Notes: a model not told the origin generated them from the letters alone. A stretch of DNA of 15,109 bases from CAYZBF01 sp964476585 (GCA_964476585.1 CAYZBF010000034.1:1-15109); one strand, 5' to 3'; counted from the first letter of the stretch, positions 6,901-14,832 are shown. Made by a program: numbers and translations.

Positions 6901-7995
6901 ACATTCGTGTAATTTCAGAGTAGGATCAACAGTAATGACAGACCTTCCCGAATAATCAACCCTCTTCCCTAAGAGATTCCTTCTAAATCTTCCTTTCTTA
7001 CCCTTAAGTGAATCAGTTATAGATTTAAGAGGTCTGTTACCTCTTCCCTTTATAGGACGATTTATTCTGGAATTATCTAGAAGGGCATCCACTGCTTCCT
7101 GAAGCATCCTTTTTTCATTCCTGAGGATTATCTCAGGAGCATCGATCTCAACGAGGTTTTTTAATCTATTGTTTCTTGTGATAACTCGACGGTAGAGATC
7201 ATTCACGTCAGAAGTGGCGAACACACCACCTTCAAGAGGAACCAGGGGTCTTATATCGGGGGGTATAACGGGAAGCACTCTAAGAATCATCCACTCCGGC
7301 TTATTACCTGACTTACGGAAAGGTTCCAAAACTGATAGTTTCTTTAATGCCTTCTTCCTTTTATATTTCGAACCCATATTCTTCACCTGAGCCCTTAATC
7401 TTTTAGAATTAGCATCAAGGTCAATCTCTTTCAGAAGGTCATAGATTCCTTCTGCACCCATTTTAGCTGTAAAAGCCCCGTGAAATTCTTCTTGAAGTTC
7501 GTGGTAATCATCACTTGACAGAATTTGCCCCTTTTTAAGTGGAGCCTTACCAGGATCTGTGACGATATAAGATTCATAATATAGAACTCTCTGAAGTTGA
7601 GATTGAGTTAAATCCAGGAGCATTCCTATTATTGAGGGAGTGACTTTATAAAACCATATATGCGCTACCGGGACAGCGAGTTCAACGTGCCCCATTCTTT
7701 CTCTCCGTACACTTGATTTCGTCACTTCTACTTTACAACGCTCACATATATGCCCTTTATATTTTGGCCCTTTGTATTTTCCACAGTTACATTCGAAGTC
7801 CTTTACCGGGCCAAATATCCTTTCACAAAACAGCCCTTGCATCTCGGGTTTCTGGGTTCTGTAATTAATCGTCTCAGCCTTTTTAACTTCTCCAAAAGAC
7901 CAAGACAGTATCTTTTCTGGATACGCCAGGGAAAATCTTATCATATCAAAATTCTTGGGCAATCCTTCCTTGTGCCTTCCAACATTAAATCTCAT
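3958..7995 (-). CDS. rpoC: DNA-directed RNA polymerase subunit beta'
   Basis: A 1345-residue catalytic subunit of RNA polymerase. The N-terminal zinc site has Cys69, Cys71, Cys84 and Cys87. The Mg-binding catalytic motif NADFDGD is at 457-463. The second zinc site has Cys793, Cys867, Cys874 and Cys877. The start of the trigger loop (QLTLRTFHIGG) and its far side (DITGGLPRVEALVEAR) are separated by a long insert of about 150 residues resembling E. coli SI3, a feature of Gracilicutes. I chose the ATG at 7995 because GAGGAGG lies just upstream and the protein then begins like other beta' subunits. An in-frame ATG at 8031 has no good SD and would add 12 atypical residues. The gene overlaps the end of rpoB by 11 bases in another frame, so there is no rpoB-rpoC fusion. 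Confidence 0.98.
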   Translation of the reverse strand: MRFNVGRHKEGLPKNFDMIRFSLAYPEKILSWSFGEVKKAETINYRTQKPEMQGLFCERIFGPVKDFECNCGKYKGPKYKGHICERCKVEVTKSSVRRERMGHVELAVPVAHIWFYKVTPSIIGMLLDLTQSQLQRVLYYESYIVTDPGKAPLKKGQILSSDDYHELQEEFHGAFTAKMGAEGIYDLLKEIDLDANSKRLRAQVKNMGSKYKRKKALKKLSVLEPFRKSGNKPEWMILRVLPVIPPDIRPLVPLEGGVFATSDVNDLYRRVITRNNRLKNLVEIDAPEIILRNEKRMLQEAVDALLDNSRINRPIKGRGNRPLKSITDSLKGKKGRFRRNLLGKRVDYSGRSVITVDPTLKLHECGLPKIMARELFKPFIIRKLEEQGVVDSIRKARKKLETDDPMVWDMLEEIVDGYPILLNRAPTLHRISIEAFLPKLVEGNAIRIHPMVCPPFNADFDGDMMAVHIPLSPYAQLETYFLMLSSRNILSPSNGNPLMSPTQDIVIGVYYLTKERLTERKTDRFYDDIGEAINAYEEGIVKLHDWIKFKFEGEWIETTIGRVIFNEIVPEPLRWVNEILTTKELHALILKCYKKLGMERTALFLDDIKTLGFEYSTRSGLTFGIEDMIIPKERGNVIENARKKVKEAEEEYKVKGVITEGEKYNKVIDAWTRATDQIEKLLAESLRKDKEGFNPIHMMAASGARGNMDQIRQLCGLRGLMSKPQKKLSTQAIIETPILHSFKEGLNEMEYFISSHGARKGLTDTALKTAEAGYLTRRLVDVAQEVVIAEDDCGTVMGVEVSALVEGGKIVEPLRDRIEGSFTADDVVHPLTGEIIVPAEEWITEKIAAEIEDSGVESVKIRSVLTCESERGICQKCYGRDLSTGELVRIGVAVGIIAAQSIGEPGTQLTLRTFHIGGIASGIAEESSQKAPRDGTIEFSKGLLVEIYDENRAITLSRDGAIYLVHGGGRLKYRVPYGATLEVKEGMEVKKGDVLFEYEPYSNLIIAEQKGTVRFVDIKEGLTLKEMVDESGKRQRMVVYEKSRKYIPTIEIISGRKKVGIYSIPRGAYLFIEDGAKVEVGTLLAKKPRDIARTQDITGGLPRVEALVEARTPKNKAIISEIDGVVSFGEVSRGKRKIFVESGKEKKEYKVPYGKYFTVHEGQKVKAGDKLCEGFIDPQDILRVKGIIAAQQYLSDEIQEVYRMQGVKIDDKHIGIIVRQMFKKVKIANGGDTSLLEGQVVDDRKVKEENKKIIAEGGKPATFNPLLLGVTRSSLSTDSVIAAASFQQTTSVLLNAALEGKVDHLCGLKENVIIGGKIPAGTGFREYGNIKLRFKEGEIEEAKRA

Positions 7996-10900
7996 ATTTT
8001 TCCTCCTCACCTTCTTTAAGGAGTTCAACATTCAATCCCAACCCCCGTAGCTCCTTAACAAGAACATCGAATGAGGTAGGCAATCCTGGTTCTGGAGGTG
8101 CTTTACCTTTAACTATGGCCTCGTAGGTTTTATTTCTCCCCTCAACATCATCGGATTTAACAGTGAGCATCTCCTGTAATGTATGTGCAGCACCGTAGCC
8201 TTCAAGAGCCCACACCTCCATTTCTCCAAACCTCTGACCACCATATTGTGCCTTTCCCCCAAGAGGCTGCTGTGTAATGAGTGAATATGGACCAGTAGCC
8301 CTTGCATGATGTTTATCTTCCACCATATGGTAAAGCTTCATCATATATATATAACCAACTGTTATCTTTTCATCAAACAATCTTCCTGTTCTGCCATCGT
8401 AAAGCGGTACTTTACCATCCAGAGGTAGCCCGGCTTCCTTAAGTAGTTCTTTAATCTTATTGACAGAAACGCCCTCAAATACTGGACTACCAACCTTTAT
8501 GTTTAATTCATGCGCTGCCCAACCAAGATGTGTCTCAAGAATCTGACCCGCATTCATCCTTGAAGGAACACCCAGAGGATTCAGGACTACATCAATGGTG
8601 GTCCCATCCTCAAGGTAGGGCATATCTTCTTCTGGAACTATTTTTGCAACAACTCCTTTATTACCATGTCGACCGGCAAGCTTATCTCCTATAAAAACCT
8701 TTCTGCGTTGACCAATGTATACCTTAACCATTTTACTCACACCAGCAGGTAGCTCATCTCCTCGCTCGGCAATTGATATAGCCTCACTCCTTGCCTTCTC
8801 CAGACGCTCTATTGCCTTGTTTGCTTCTTCTATGAACTTCTCTACCTCAGGGTATCCTTTTAGTTCCTTCCATTGATTAATCTTTGATACATGATCATAC
8901 CTGAATGTACTATTCTTCCTGACTAGGACTTTCTGTTTTTTCTCTCCACTCGTTTTATCCTCTTTTACAATGTAAAGAGTGTCTTTCGCTTTCTTGCCTA
9001 CCAATTTACGAGCAACAACAGACGCTCTTCTCTTCTTCACTTCACTAAGACGTGCCTCATATTCTTCTGCAATTCTGTCTATCTTTTCCTTTCGGGCTGT
9101 TCTTTCCAGAATAGTAGTCCCTATAACTACACCATGAACACCAGACGGGACCTTGAGAGATGTATCTTTCACATCTTCGGCCTTTTTTCCGAATATGGCA
9201 CGCAGCAGTTTTTCTTCTGGAGTAAGTTCTGTTTCTCCTTTGGGCGAAACCTTTCCTACAAGTATGTCGCCCTCATTCACTTCTGCTCCGACCCTTACAA
9301 TACCCTCTCCATCTAGATCAGCTACCGCTTCTTCAGAAATATTTGGGATCTCATCGTTGGTCTCTTCCGGCCCTAACTTTGTATCTCGGACTTCACAGGT
9401 ATATTCTTCAATGTGAAAAGAACTAAATATATCCTCCTTCAGTAATCTCTCCGATACGACAATAGCGTCTTCATAATTCCAACCAAAGTACGGCATAAAT
9501 GCCACAAGAACGTTTTGACCCAATGCTAGTTCTCCCTGGTCCGTTGCTGAACCATCAGCGATTATCTCTCCTTTTTTAACTCTTTGTCTATTTTTCACAA
9601 TGGGTCGTTGATTTATGCAGGTGTTCTGGTTGGATCTATCAAACTTTTTGAGATGATAAATCTCATAGGGCTCAACAGTTAAATCCTTTTCCGTTTTAAT
9701 CCATATTTCATCTGCTGTGACTTTATGGACTATACCTCCCCTCTTTGCGATCACTCCTGATTGTGAGTCTCGCGCAACCTTTTCTTCGATGCCGGTCCCC
9801 ACAAGAGGAGACTCTGGTTTTATCAGAGGAACTGACTGCCGCTGCATATTTGAACCCATCAAAGCTCTGTTCGCATCATCATGCTCTATGAAGGGAATTA
9901 GAGAAGAAGAAACCGAGACTAATTGTTGAGGAACAAGGTCTACATAATCAACTTCTTCTCTCTTTACAAGCGGATAAGAATCTTTTCTTCTTGCTATCAC
10001 GTACTCAATTTTTATTCTGTTATTCTTATCCACTTCGAGATTCGCCGGTGCTATAGTATATTTATCCTCTGTTGTAACATCAAGATATTCAACCTTATCT
10101 GTAATGATACCATTCTCAACCTTTCTGTAAGGCGTTTCAATAAATCCATCTTCGTTAATATTACTCATGGAGGCAAGACTAGTAATCAAACCAATATTGG
10201 GCCCTTCCGGAGTCTCAATCGGACAGATACGTCCATAATGTGAATAATGAACATCGCGAACAGCAAAACCAGCAGTATCCCTAGTTAATCCTCCTGGGCC
10301 CAAAGCCGACAGACGCCGCTTATTGGTAAGCTCTGCTAAAGGATTTATTTGATCAAGAAACTGCGAAAGCTGACTGGTAGCAAAAAATGAATTTATAAGG
10401 CCTTTGATTTGTCGTGTATTTATCAATTCTTTGGGGGTAATTTCCTCATTTTCGTTTACAATCATCCTTTCAGTAATCGTTTTAGACATCCGCCTGAGTG
10501 CGATCCTGAATTGATTTTCCAATTGTTCTCCAACAGTCCTCACCCTTCTATTTCCAAGATGGTCAATATCATCTTCCTCTCTCTTACCGTCTCCAATCTC
10601 CATTAACCCTTTTATCGTGTTTATGAAATCAAGAGGAACTAAAGCCAGGGCATTCTCATCAACATCTTGATTTAATTTCCGGTTCATTGCCCTCCTGCCC
10701 ACTCTGGATAGGTTAAAATTCATAGGATTAAAGAAAGAGGAATGGAAATAGTCTCGAGCAATTTTTAAATTAGGAGCATCTGTTCCCCTGAGATATCTAT
10801 ATATTTGCTGGATAGCCTCTCTACCATCTTTTGTCTTATCTTTTCTAAAAGAATTTATTAAATAAAGAGGAGATATATCATCGGGTATAGAGAGAACAGA

Positions 10901-11914
10901 AACCTTTTTAATTCCATATTCCTGAAGTTCCTTAACTTTTCCAATATCAATCTTATCTCCCGCCTCTGCATATACTTCTCCAGATTCCTTTGAAACTACA
11001 TCCTTAGAAAGAAATTTTCCAATTAACTCTTCTGTGCAGTCAGTCTCTTCAGAGTCATAGAATAGTAAAAGGATACCCTCTTTAGAATTCCATCTGCCTG
11101 TCACATTACTTATCTCCTCATCAATCCCATGAATTCTAGAAACAAATTCTTCCCTATACCCTTTTTCCCTGAGACTGTCAAGCAATGACTCCCTTTCCTC
11201 TTCTAATTCCTTTATATCTTCAAGATATCCCAAAACTTTCAGGAGTATTGTGACAGGAAAGCTTCGTCGTCCGTTCAGATTAGTTTTAATCTCTTCATTC
11301 AGCTTTATATCAAAACGAAGCCATGAACCTCGATCAGGTATTATCTGTGCATTGTATTTACTTCTCGCTTCATCTACTTTTTCTTCCTCAAAGTAAACAC
11401 CGGGTGAACGATGGAGTTGCCCTACTATAACCCTTTCTACTCCATTAATAATAAAATCGCCTCGCTCAGTCATTATAGGGAAGCTTGCAAGGAAGACATC
11501 CTGTTCTATTGATTGTCGAACCTCTTTCTCTGGCTCAAAATCTGCTATTTCTTTCAACACAGATGATCCTTCTGTCTCCTCATATTCAATAAGTCTAAAA
11601 CGCCCGTAAAGAGGAGCAGAATAAGAAACTTCTTTCTCTTTTGCTTGTTCGGGAGTATATTGGGGAGCTTCAAACCAGTAGTAAAGGTATTCTACCTTAT
11701 ATCTGCCATGAATATCTTCTATTGGGAATACCTCTCGAAAGGCTGATTCCAACCCCTTATTGAGACGGGCTTCGGGCTTATCATTATATTTCCATTGAGT
11801 AAACCTCTCAAAGGAGTCACGCTGGACTGATAAAAAGTTGGGTGGCTGGAAATCTAGATCACCTAAACCCATAGACTTTCCGCCATTTCCAAAAAATCTC
11901 CTTTTAGAAGCCAC
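7985..11914 (-). CDS. rpoB: DNA-directed RNA polymerase subunit beta
   Basis: A 1309-residue subunit, close to the 1342 of E. coli and longer than the roughly 1190 of Bacillus. Region GDKLAGRHGNKG carries the active-site lysines Lys1078 and Lys1086. The rifampicin pocket runs from SQLSQFLDQ to RRLSALGPGG, with PIETPEGPNIG intact after it. Residue 531 (codon AAT at 10324-10322), equivalent to E. coli His526, is Asn, and the equivalent of Ser522 is Ala. The extra length is explained by two lineage inserts, one around residues 225-350 and a Lys/Glu-rich coiled region around 960-1060, both also present in E. coli and absent from Bacillus. The start is GTG with SD AGGAGGT five bases upstream. A 112-base leader separates it from rplL. 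Confidence 0.98.
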   Translation of the reverse strand: MASKRRFFGNGGKSMGLGDLDFQPPNFLSVQRDSFERFTQWKYNDKPEARLNKGLESAFREVFPIEDIHGRYKVEYLYYWFEAPQYTPEQAKEKEVSYSAPLYGRFRLIEYEETEGSSVLKEIADFEPEKEVRQSIEQDVFLASFPIMTERGDFIINGVERVIVGQLHRSPGVYFEEEKVDEARSKYNAQIIPDRGSWLRFDIKLNEEIKTNLNGRRSFPVTILLKVLGYLEDIKELEEERESLLDSLREKGYREEFVSRIHGIDEEISNVTGRWNSKEGILLLFYDSEETDCTEELIGKFLSKDVVSKESGEVYAEAGDKIDIGKVKELQEYGIKKVSVLSIPDDISPLYLINSFRKDKTKDGREAIQQIYRYLRGTDAPNLKIARDYFHSSFFNPMNFNLSRVGRRAMNRKLNQDVDENALALVPLDFINTIKGLMEIGDGKREEDDIDHLGNRRVRTVGEQLENQFRIALRRMSKTITERMIVNENEEITPKELINTRQIKGLINSFFATSQLSQFLDQINPLAELTNKRRLSALGPGGLTRDTAGFAVRDVHYSHYGRICPIETPEGPNIGLITSLASMSNINEDGFIETPYRKVENGIITDKVEYLDVTTEDKYTIAPANLEVDKNNRIKIEYVIARRKDSYPLVKREEVDYVDLVPQQLVSVSSSLIPFIEHDDANRALMGSNMQRQSVPLIKPESPLVGTGIEEKVARDSQSGVIAKRGGIVHKVTADEIWIKTEKDLTVEPYEIYHLKKFDRSNQNTCINQRPIVKNRQRVKKGEIIADGSATDQGELALGQNVLVAFMPYFGWNYEDAIVVSERLLKEDIFSSFHIEEYTCEVRDTKLGPEETNDEIPNISEEAVADLDGEGIVRVGAEVNEGDILVGKVSPKGETELTPEEKLLRAIFGKKAEDVKDTSLKVPSGVHGVVIGTTILERTARKEKIDRIAEEYEARLSEVKKRRASVVARKLVGKKAKDTLYIVKEDKTSGEKKQKVLVRKNSTFRYDHVSKINQWKELKGYPEVEKFIEEANKAIERLEKARSEAISIAERGDELPAGVSKMVKVYIGQRRKVFIGDKLAGRHGNKGVVAKIVPEEDMPYLEDGTTIDVVLNPLGVPSRMNAGQILETHLGWAAHELNIKVGSPVFEGVSVNKIKELLKEAGLPLDGKVPLYDGRTGRLFDEKITVGYIYMMKLYHMVEDKHHARATGPYSLITQQPLGGKAQYGGQRFGEMEVWALEGYGAAHTLQEMLTVKSDDVEGRNKTYEAIVKGKAPPEPGLPTSFDVLVKELRGLGLNVELLKEGEEEKYEI

Positions 11915-11925
11915 GGATTACCTCC

Positions 11926-11942
11926 TTTTGTAATATACAAAA
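11926..11942 (-). promoter_or_regulatory. Stem-loop abutting the rpoB ribosome binding site
   Basis: On the minus strand TTTTGTA (11942-11936) and TACAAAA (11932-11926) form a perfect 7-bp AU-rich stem with a 3-base loop. The last A of the stem is the first base of the rpoB SD (AGGAGGT, 11926-11920). The rest of the 112-base rplL-rpoB spacer holds no clear terminator or promoter. The pairing is seen; a role in modulating rpoB translation or protecting a processed 5' end is only a possibility, and the stem is weak. Confidence 0.35.
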
Positions 11943-12026
11943 ATCCTAATGATAAAACGTATCTATATACACTTTAGGCTCTTAAAGACGCTCTTCTCTT
12001 ACTATGTAGTGAATATCTTCTGTTGA

Positions 12027-12425
12027 TTACTTTAATTCTACTTCACCACCTGCTTCTTCTAAGGTTTTCTTAATTTCTTCAGCTTGTCCTTTTGCTACTC
12101 TTTCCTTTAGTGGCTGTGGCACAGATTCCACAAACTCCTTGGCTTCTTTCAACCCTAGCGAAAGCAGGGATCTAACCTCTTTGATCACTGAGAGTTTACT
12201 ATCACCAAAAGACTTAAGAATGATATCAAAGGTGACCTTTTCCTCTTCTGCAGCTGGAGCTCCAACCGCTTCTGCTGGTGCAGCCTGGACCACTTGAGCA
12301 ACTGCAGTCACTCCAAAAGTTTCTTCCAAGGCATCAACTAATGCCTTCAATTCTAAAACGTTCATTTTCCCAATTAAATCAATAACCTTTTCTGCGTTTT
12401 TTGACAATTTTACCTCTTCCGCCAT
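12027..12425 (-). CDS. rplL: 50S ribosomal protein L7/L12
   Basis: A 132-residue protein that forms the multi-copy ribosomal stalk recruiting translation factors such as EF-G and EF-Tu. The N-terminal dimerisation and L10-binding helices (about 1-35) are followed by an Ala/Glu/Pro-rich hinge (about 45-62) and the globular C-terminal domain containing VTFDIILKSF and GLKEAKEFVE. In that domain the usual TGLGL before KEAK is LSLGL here, a change in the loop that touches factors. The start ATG overlaps the rplJ stop by one base (TAATG) behind a strong SD (AAAGGAGG), fitting the high expression L7/L12 needs relative to L10. Confidence 0.97.
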   Translation of the reverse strand: MAEEVKLSKNAEKVIDLIGKMNVLELKALVDALEETFGVTAVAQVVQAAPAEAVGAPAAEEEKVTFDIILKSFGDSKLSVIKEVRSLLSLGLKEAKEFVESVPQPLKERVAKGQAEEIKKTLEEAGGEVELK

Positions 12426-12943
12426 TATTCCTCCTTTTGTTTCGCTAAGAGATATAGGACGTTCAACAACTTCATTGGTATTCCGGAAAGTATATATACC
12501 ATTCTGTTTAGAGGTGAAGAGAGTGAAATAACAATTTTCTCATACATCCCTTCTTTTGTTGGGAGAGAAGCTAGGTTCATAAGACTCTGAGCATCAAAAA
12601 TATCCCCATCAAGATACCCTCCAGTAATTTCGGGTTTATCCTCCTCTTTTTTAAAATCGGAGATAACTTTGATCGGTTGGATTGGATCTTCATACCCAAA
12701 TATTAGTGCCATAGGACCTTCAACAAAACGAGAAAGTTCTTCAAGCGAATCTTCCTTTAAAGCCCTTAGGATCAACCGGTTCTTGAAGACTTTCATCTCA
12801 GCACTCCTAGTAGATAGAGCCCTCCTTAATTCATTCATCTTTGAAGTAGAAAGCCCTTTAAAGCTTGTAAAACATACACAACTGGCCCTATCTATTTTCT
12901 CTCTTACCTCTTCAACTATTTTTTTCTTTTCTTCTAATCCCAT
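12425..12943 (-). CDS. rplJ: 50S ribosomal protein L10
   Basis: A 172-residue protein, normal for L10, which anchors L7/L12 dimers to 23S rRNA to build the stalk. The N-terminal rRNA-binding domain shows LRRALSTRSAEMKVFKNRL (about 38-56) and the EGPMALIFGYEDPIQPIKVI region; the C-terminal helix that carries L7/L12 follows (LNRMVYILSGIPMKLLNVLYLLAKQKEE). The start at 12943 is two bases after the rplA stop, with only a weak SD (CAGGGA) inside the end of rplA, so it is probably translated by coupling. In many bacteria L10-L12 represses this operon by binding a structured leader between rplA and rplJ; no room for such a leader exists here. Confidence 0.97.
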   Translation of the reverse strand: MGLEEKKKIVEEVREKIDRASCVCFTSFKGLSTSKMNELRRALSTRSAEMKVFKNRLILRALKEDSLEELSRFVEGPMALIFGYEDPIQPIKVISDFKKEEDKPEITGGYLDGDIFDAQSLMNLASLPTKEGMYEKIVISLSSPLNRMVYILSGIPMKLLNVLYLLAKQKEE

Positions 12944-12945
12944 CG

Positions 12946-13656
12946 CTATCCCTGATGAATGATCTCATTCTTTACATGATTAATATCAATTTTCACACCT
13001 GGACTCATTGTCGTAGAAAGAGTGATACCGCGAAAATATGCACCTGAAGCAGATGGTGGCCTCTGATTCCATATCATCCTTATTACTTCAAGAATGTTCT
13101 CGTAAAGTTCATCTTCTTTAAAAGAAGCTTTTCCTACAGGGAGATGCAAGTTCCCTCCTCGATCTACCTTGAAGCTAATTTTCCCCTTCTTTATCTCTTT
13201 CACCGAAGCTCCTATTTCTCTGGTCACCGTTCCGTTTTTAGGTGTTGGCATTAAACCTCTTGGACCTAATATCCTACCCAATTTTCCAATCTTAGGCATC
13301 ATTTCAGGACTTGCAACAATTGCATCACATTCCAACCATCCCTTCTCGACTTTTTCAACAAATTCATCGCCTCCAACCCAATCAGCACCAGCATTTTCAG
13401 CCTCAACCTGTAATTCTCCCTCTGCAAAAACAAGCACTTTCGTAACCTTCCCACTTCCATGAGGAAGAACCACAGAGCCTCTCACCATTTGGTCGGATTT
13501 TCTTGGGTCTACACCTAGCTCTACGGCTAATTCGACTGTTTCATCAAAGTTAGCAGATCTTAAATTGCATAGGTCTCGGATTGCTTCCGCCACTGTACAT
13601 TTCTTACTTTTATCATATTTGTTTAGTAATTCTTTATACCTTTTACTCCGTCTCAT
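12946..13656 (-). CDS. rplA: 50S ribosomal protein L1
   Basis: A 236-residue protein, the usual length. L1 forms the mobile stalk at the ribosomal E site and helps release deacylated tRNA. Recognisable segments are FDETVELAVELGVDPRKSDQMVRGSVVLPHG (about 38-68), GKLGRILGPRGLMPTPKNGTV (about 128-148) and the C-terminal GAYFRGITLSTTMSPGVKID. The ATG at 13656 overlaps the rplK stop by one base (TAATG), behind GAGGAAAG. L1 in other bacteria represses the rplK-rplA mRNA by binding a mimic of its rRNA site near the rplK start. Only 11 bases separate nusG and rplK, and I see no obvious mimic there. Confidence 0.98.
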   Translation of the reverse strand: MRRSKRYKELLNKYDKSKKCTVAEAIRDLCNLRSANFDETVELAVELGVDPRKSDQMVRGSVVLPHGSGKVTKVLVFAEGELQVEAENAGADWVGGDEFVEKVEKGWLECDAIVASPEMMPKIGKLGRILGPRGLMPTPKNGTVTREIGASVKEIKKGKISFKVDRGGNLHLPVGKASFKEDELYENILEVIRMIWNQRPPSASGAYFRGITLSTTMSPGVKIDINHVKNEIIHQG

Positions 13657-14087
13657 TATTCACTTTCCTCTACTAAAATACCCATAGAATTAGCAGTCCC
13701 TTCAACTACCTTCATAGCCTTTCCCATCTTATCGGGACTTAAGTTATCAAACTTCACTTTAGCAATCTCTCTAATCTGTTCCTTTGTAACTGTTGCAACT
13801 TTTTCCCTGTTAGGTTCGGACGAACCTTTCAAAATACCCGCAGCTTTCTTAAGAAGAAAGGATGTAGGTGGTTTTTTCATAATAAAATCAAAGGAATTAT
13901 CTTGATAAACAGTAAGAACAACTGGAACGAGATCATCTCCTTTATCCTTACTTCTTTCATTAAAGCGATTGCAGAAGTCCATTATATTAACACCGTATTG
14001 TCCTAGGGAAGGTCCAACAGGCGGTGCAGGGGTTGCCTCTCCTGCTCGTAACATTAATTTAATCATAGCCTTTTTTCTCTTTGCCAT
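13656..14087 (-). CDS. rplK: 50S ribosomal protein L11
   Basis: A 143-residue protein of the GTPase-associated centre that binds 23S rRNA with L10 and is needed for RelA activation and factor stimulation. The N-terminal domain has the conserved AGEATPAPPVGPSLGQYGVNIMDFC (about 16-40), including the proline-rich hinge of the thiostrepton site, and the C-terminal RNA-binding domain has KKPPTSFLLKKAAG (about 71-84) and ends near VEGTANSMGILVEE. Two purine-rich SD-like stretches precede the ATG: AGGAGG at a normal distance of seven bases and another GGAGG touching the start. The gene is 11 bases after nusG. Confidence 0.98.
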   Translation of the reverse strand: MAKRKKAMIKLMLRAGEATPAPPVGPSLGQYGVNIMDFCNRFNERSKDKGDDLVPVVLTVYQDNSFDFIMKKPPTSFLLKKAAGILKGSSEPNREKVATVTKEQIREIAKVKFDNLSPDKMGKAMKVVEGTANSMGILVEESE

Positions 14088-14098
14088 CCTCCTTCCTC

Positions 14099-14629
14099 CT
14101 ACATTAACTCTACCTGATTATAACTGAGTTCAACCGGTGTTGATCGTCCGAACACTGTCACCATAACAGTCAGGCGTTCCTTATCATTATTTAATTCCTT
14201 TATTGTGCCATTGAAATCTGTAAACGGTCCATCTATAATTCTTATAGCTTGCCCAACCATAAATTGCATCGTACTGACCTCCTCTACCGTCCCCATAACT
14301 TCCAGTATTTTATCTGCTTCTTCATCTGAAACACTTTGTGGTACCTTTTTACCTAAGAATCCCATTATTCTCGGAGAATCAGCGATAAGTTGCATCACGG
14401 AATCATCAGGTGTTGCATGGATGAGGATATAGCCAGGGTACAATCTTTTTTCCTTATCTAATATGTTTCCATCATCATCCCGGATCTTAATTGTCCTCTC
14501 TGGTACAATAATCTCTTCTATAAGGTCATCCATATGCCTTCTTGCTTTCTCCTCTTCAAGGTACAGCGCTACCCTTTTTTCATAACCTGTAAATACATGA
14601 ATTAGGTACCACTTATATTCTTTACCCAT
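14099..14629 (-). CDS. nusG: Transcription termination/antitermination factor NusG
   Basis: A 176-residue protein. The N-terminal NGN domain (about 1-115), starting KWYLIHVFTGYEKRV, binds RNA polymerase across the clamp, and the C-terminal KOW domain (about 122-176, containing VGQAIRIIDGPFTDFNGTI) contacts Rho, S10 or the ribosome. It links transcription with translation and takes part in rRNA antitermination together with the boxA machinery, relevant to the 23S gene in this window. No extra insert is present. The start at 14629 is three bases after the secE stop and has only a weak SD, but the family N-terminus begins exactly there. Confidence 0.98.
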   Translation of the reverse strand: MGKEYKWYLIHVFTGYEKRVALYLEEEKARRHMDDLIEEIIVPERTIKIRDDDGNILDKEKRLYPGYILIHATPDDSVMQLIADSPRIMGFLGKKVPQSVSDEEADKILEVMGTVEEVSTMQFMVGQAIRIIDGPFTDFNGTIKELNNDKERLTVMVTVFGRSTPVELSYNQVELM

Positions 14630-14632
14630 AAC

Positions 14633-14818
14633 TTACCGGAACAAAGAAAGAAATATGTGAGAGAATAATAAATCCATAATCCATATTACAAAAGCCATAA
14701 GAACACTTACTATAAGCACTATACCAGTTGACGTCCACAACTCTGTTTTCTTGGGCCACGAGACCTTGGTCAATTCCTGTTTGACTTCCTTGAAAAAGAT
14801 ACCCACTTTTTCAAACAT
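14633..14818 (-). CDS. secE: Preprotein translocase subunit SecE
   Basis: A 61-residue single-spanning membrane protein, the short form found in most bacteria outside the Enterobacteria. It stabilises SecY in the SecYEG channel that exports unfolded proteins. An amphipathic N-terminal helix (about 4-19) leads to the conserved KVSWPKKTEL motif (about 18-27), followed by one transmembrane helix (about 31-52, STGIVLIVSVLMAFVIWIMDLL). The ATG at 14818 has AGGAGG four bases upstream, in the short gap after the tRNA-Trp gene. The placement directly before nusG is the classic arrangement. Confidence 0.97.
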   Translation of the reverse strand: MFEKVGIFFKEVKQELTKVSWPKKTELWTSTGIVLIVSVLMAFVIWIMDLLFSHIFLSLFR

Positions 14819-14832
14819 TAATCCTCCTAAAG

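Noticed and set aside
7985..7995. A possible rpoB-rpoC fusion as in some Epsilonproteobacteria and Rickettsiales
   Set aside because: rpoB ends with its own TAA and rpoC starts in a different frame with an SD; they only overlap by 11 bases.
7996..8031. An upstream in-frame ATG for rpoC giving 12 more residues
   Set aside because: It lies inside rpoB without a good SD, while the ATG at 7995 has GAGGAGG at a normal distance and yields the family N-terminus.
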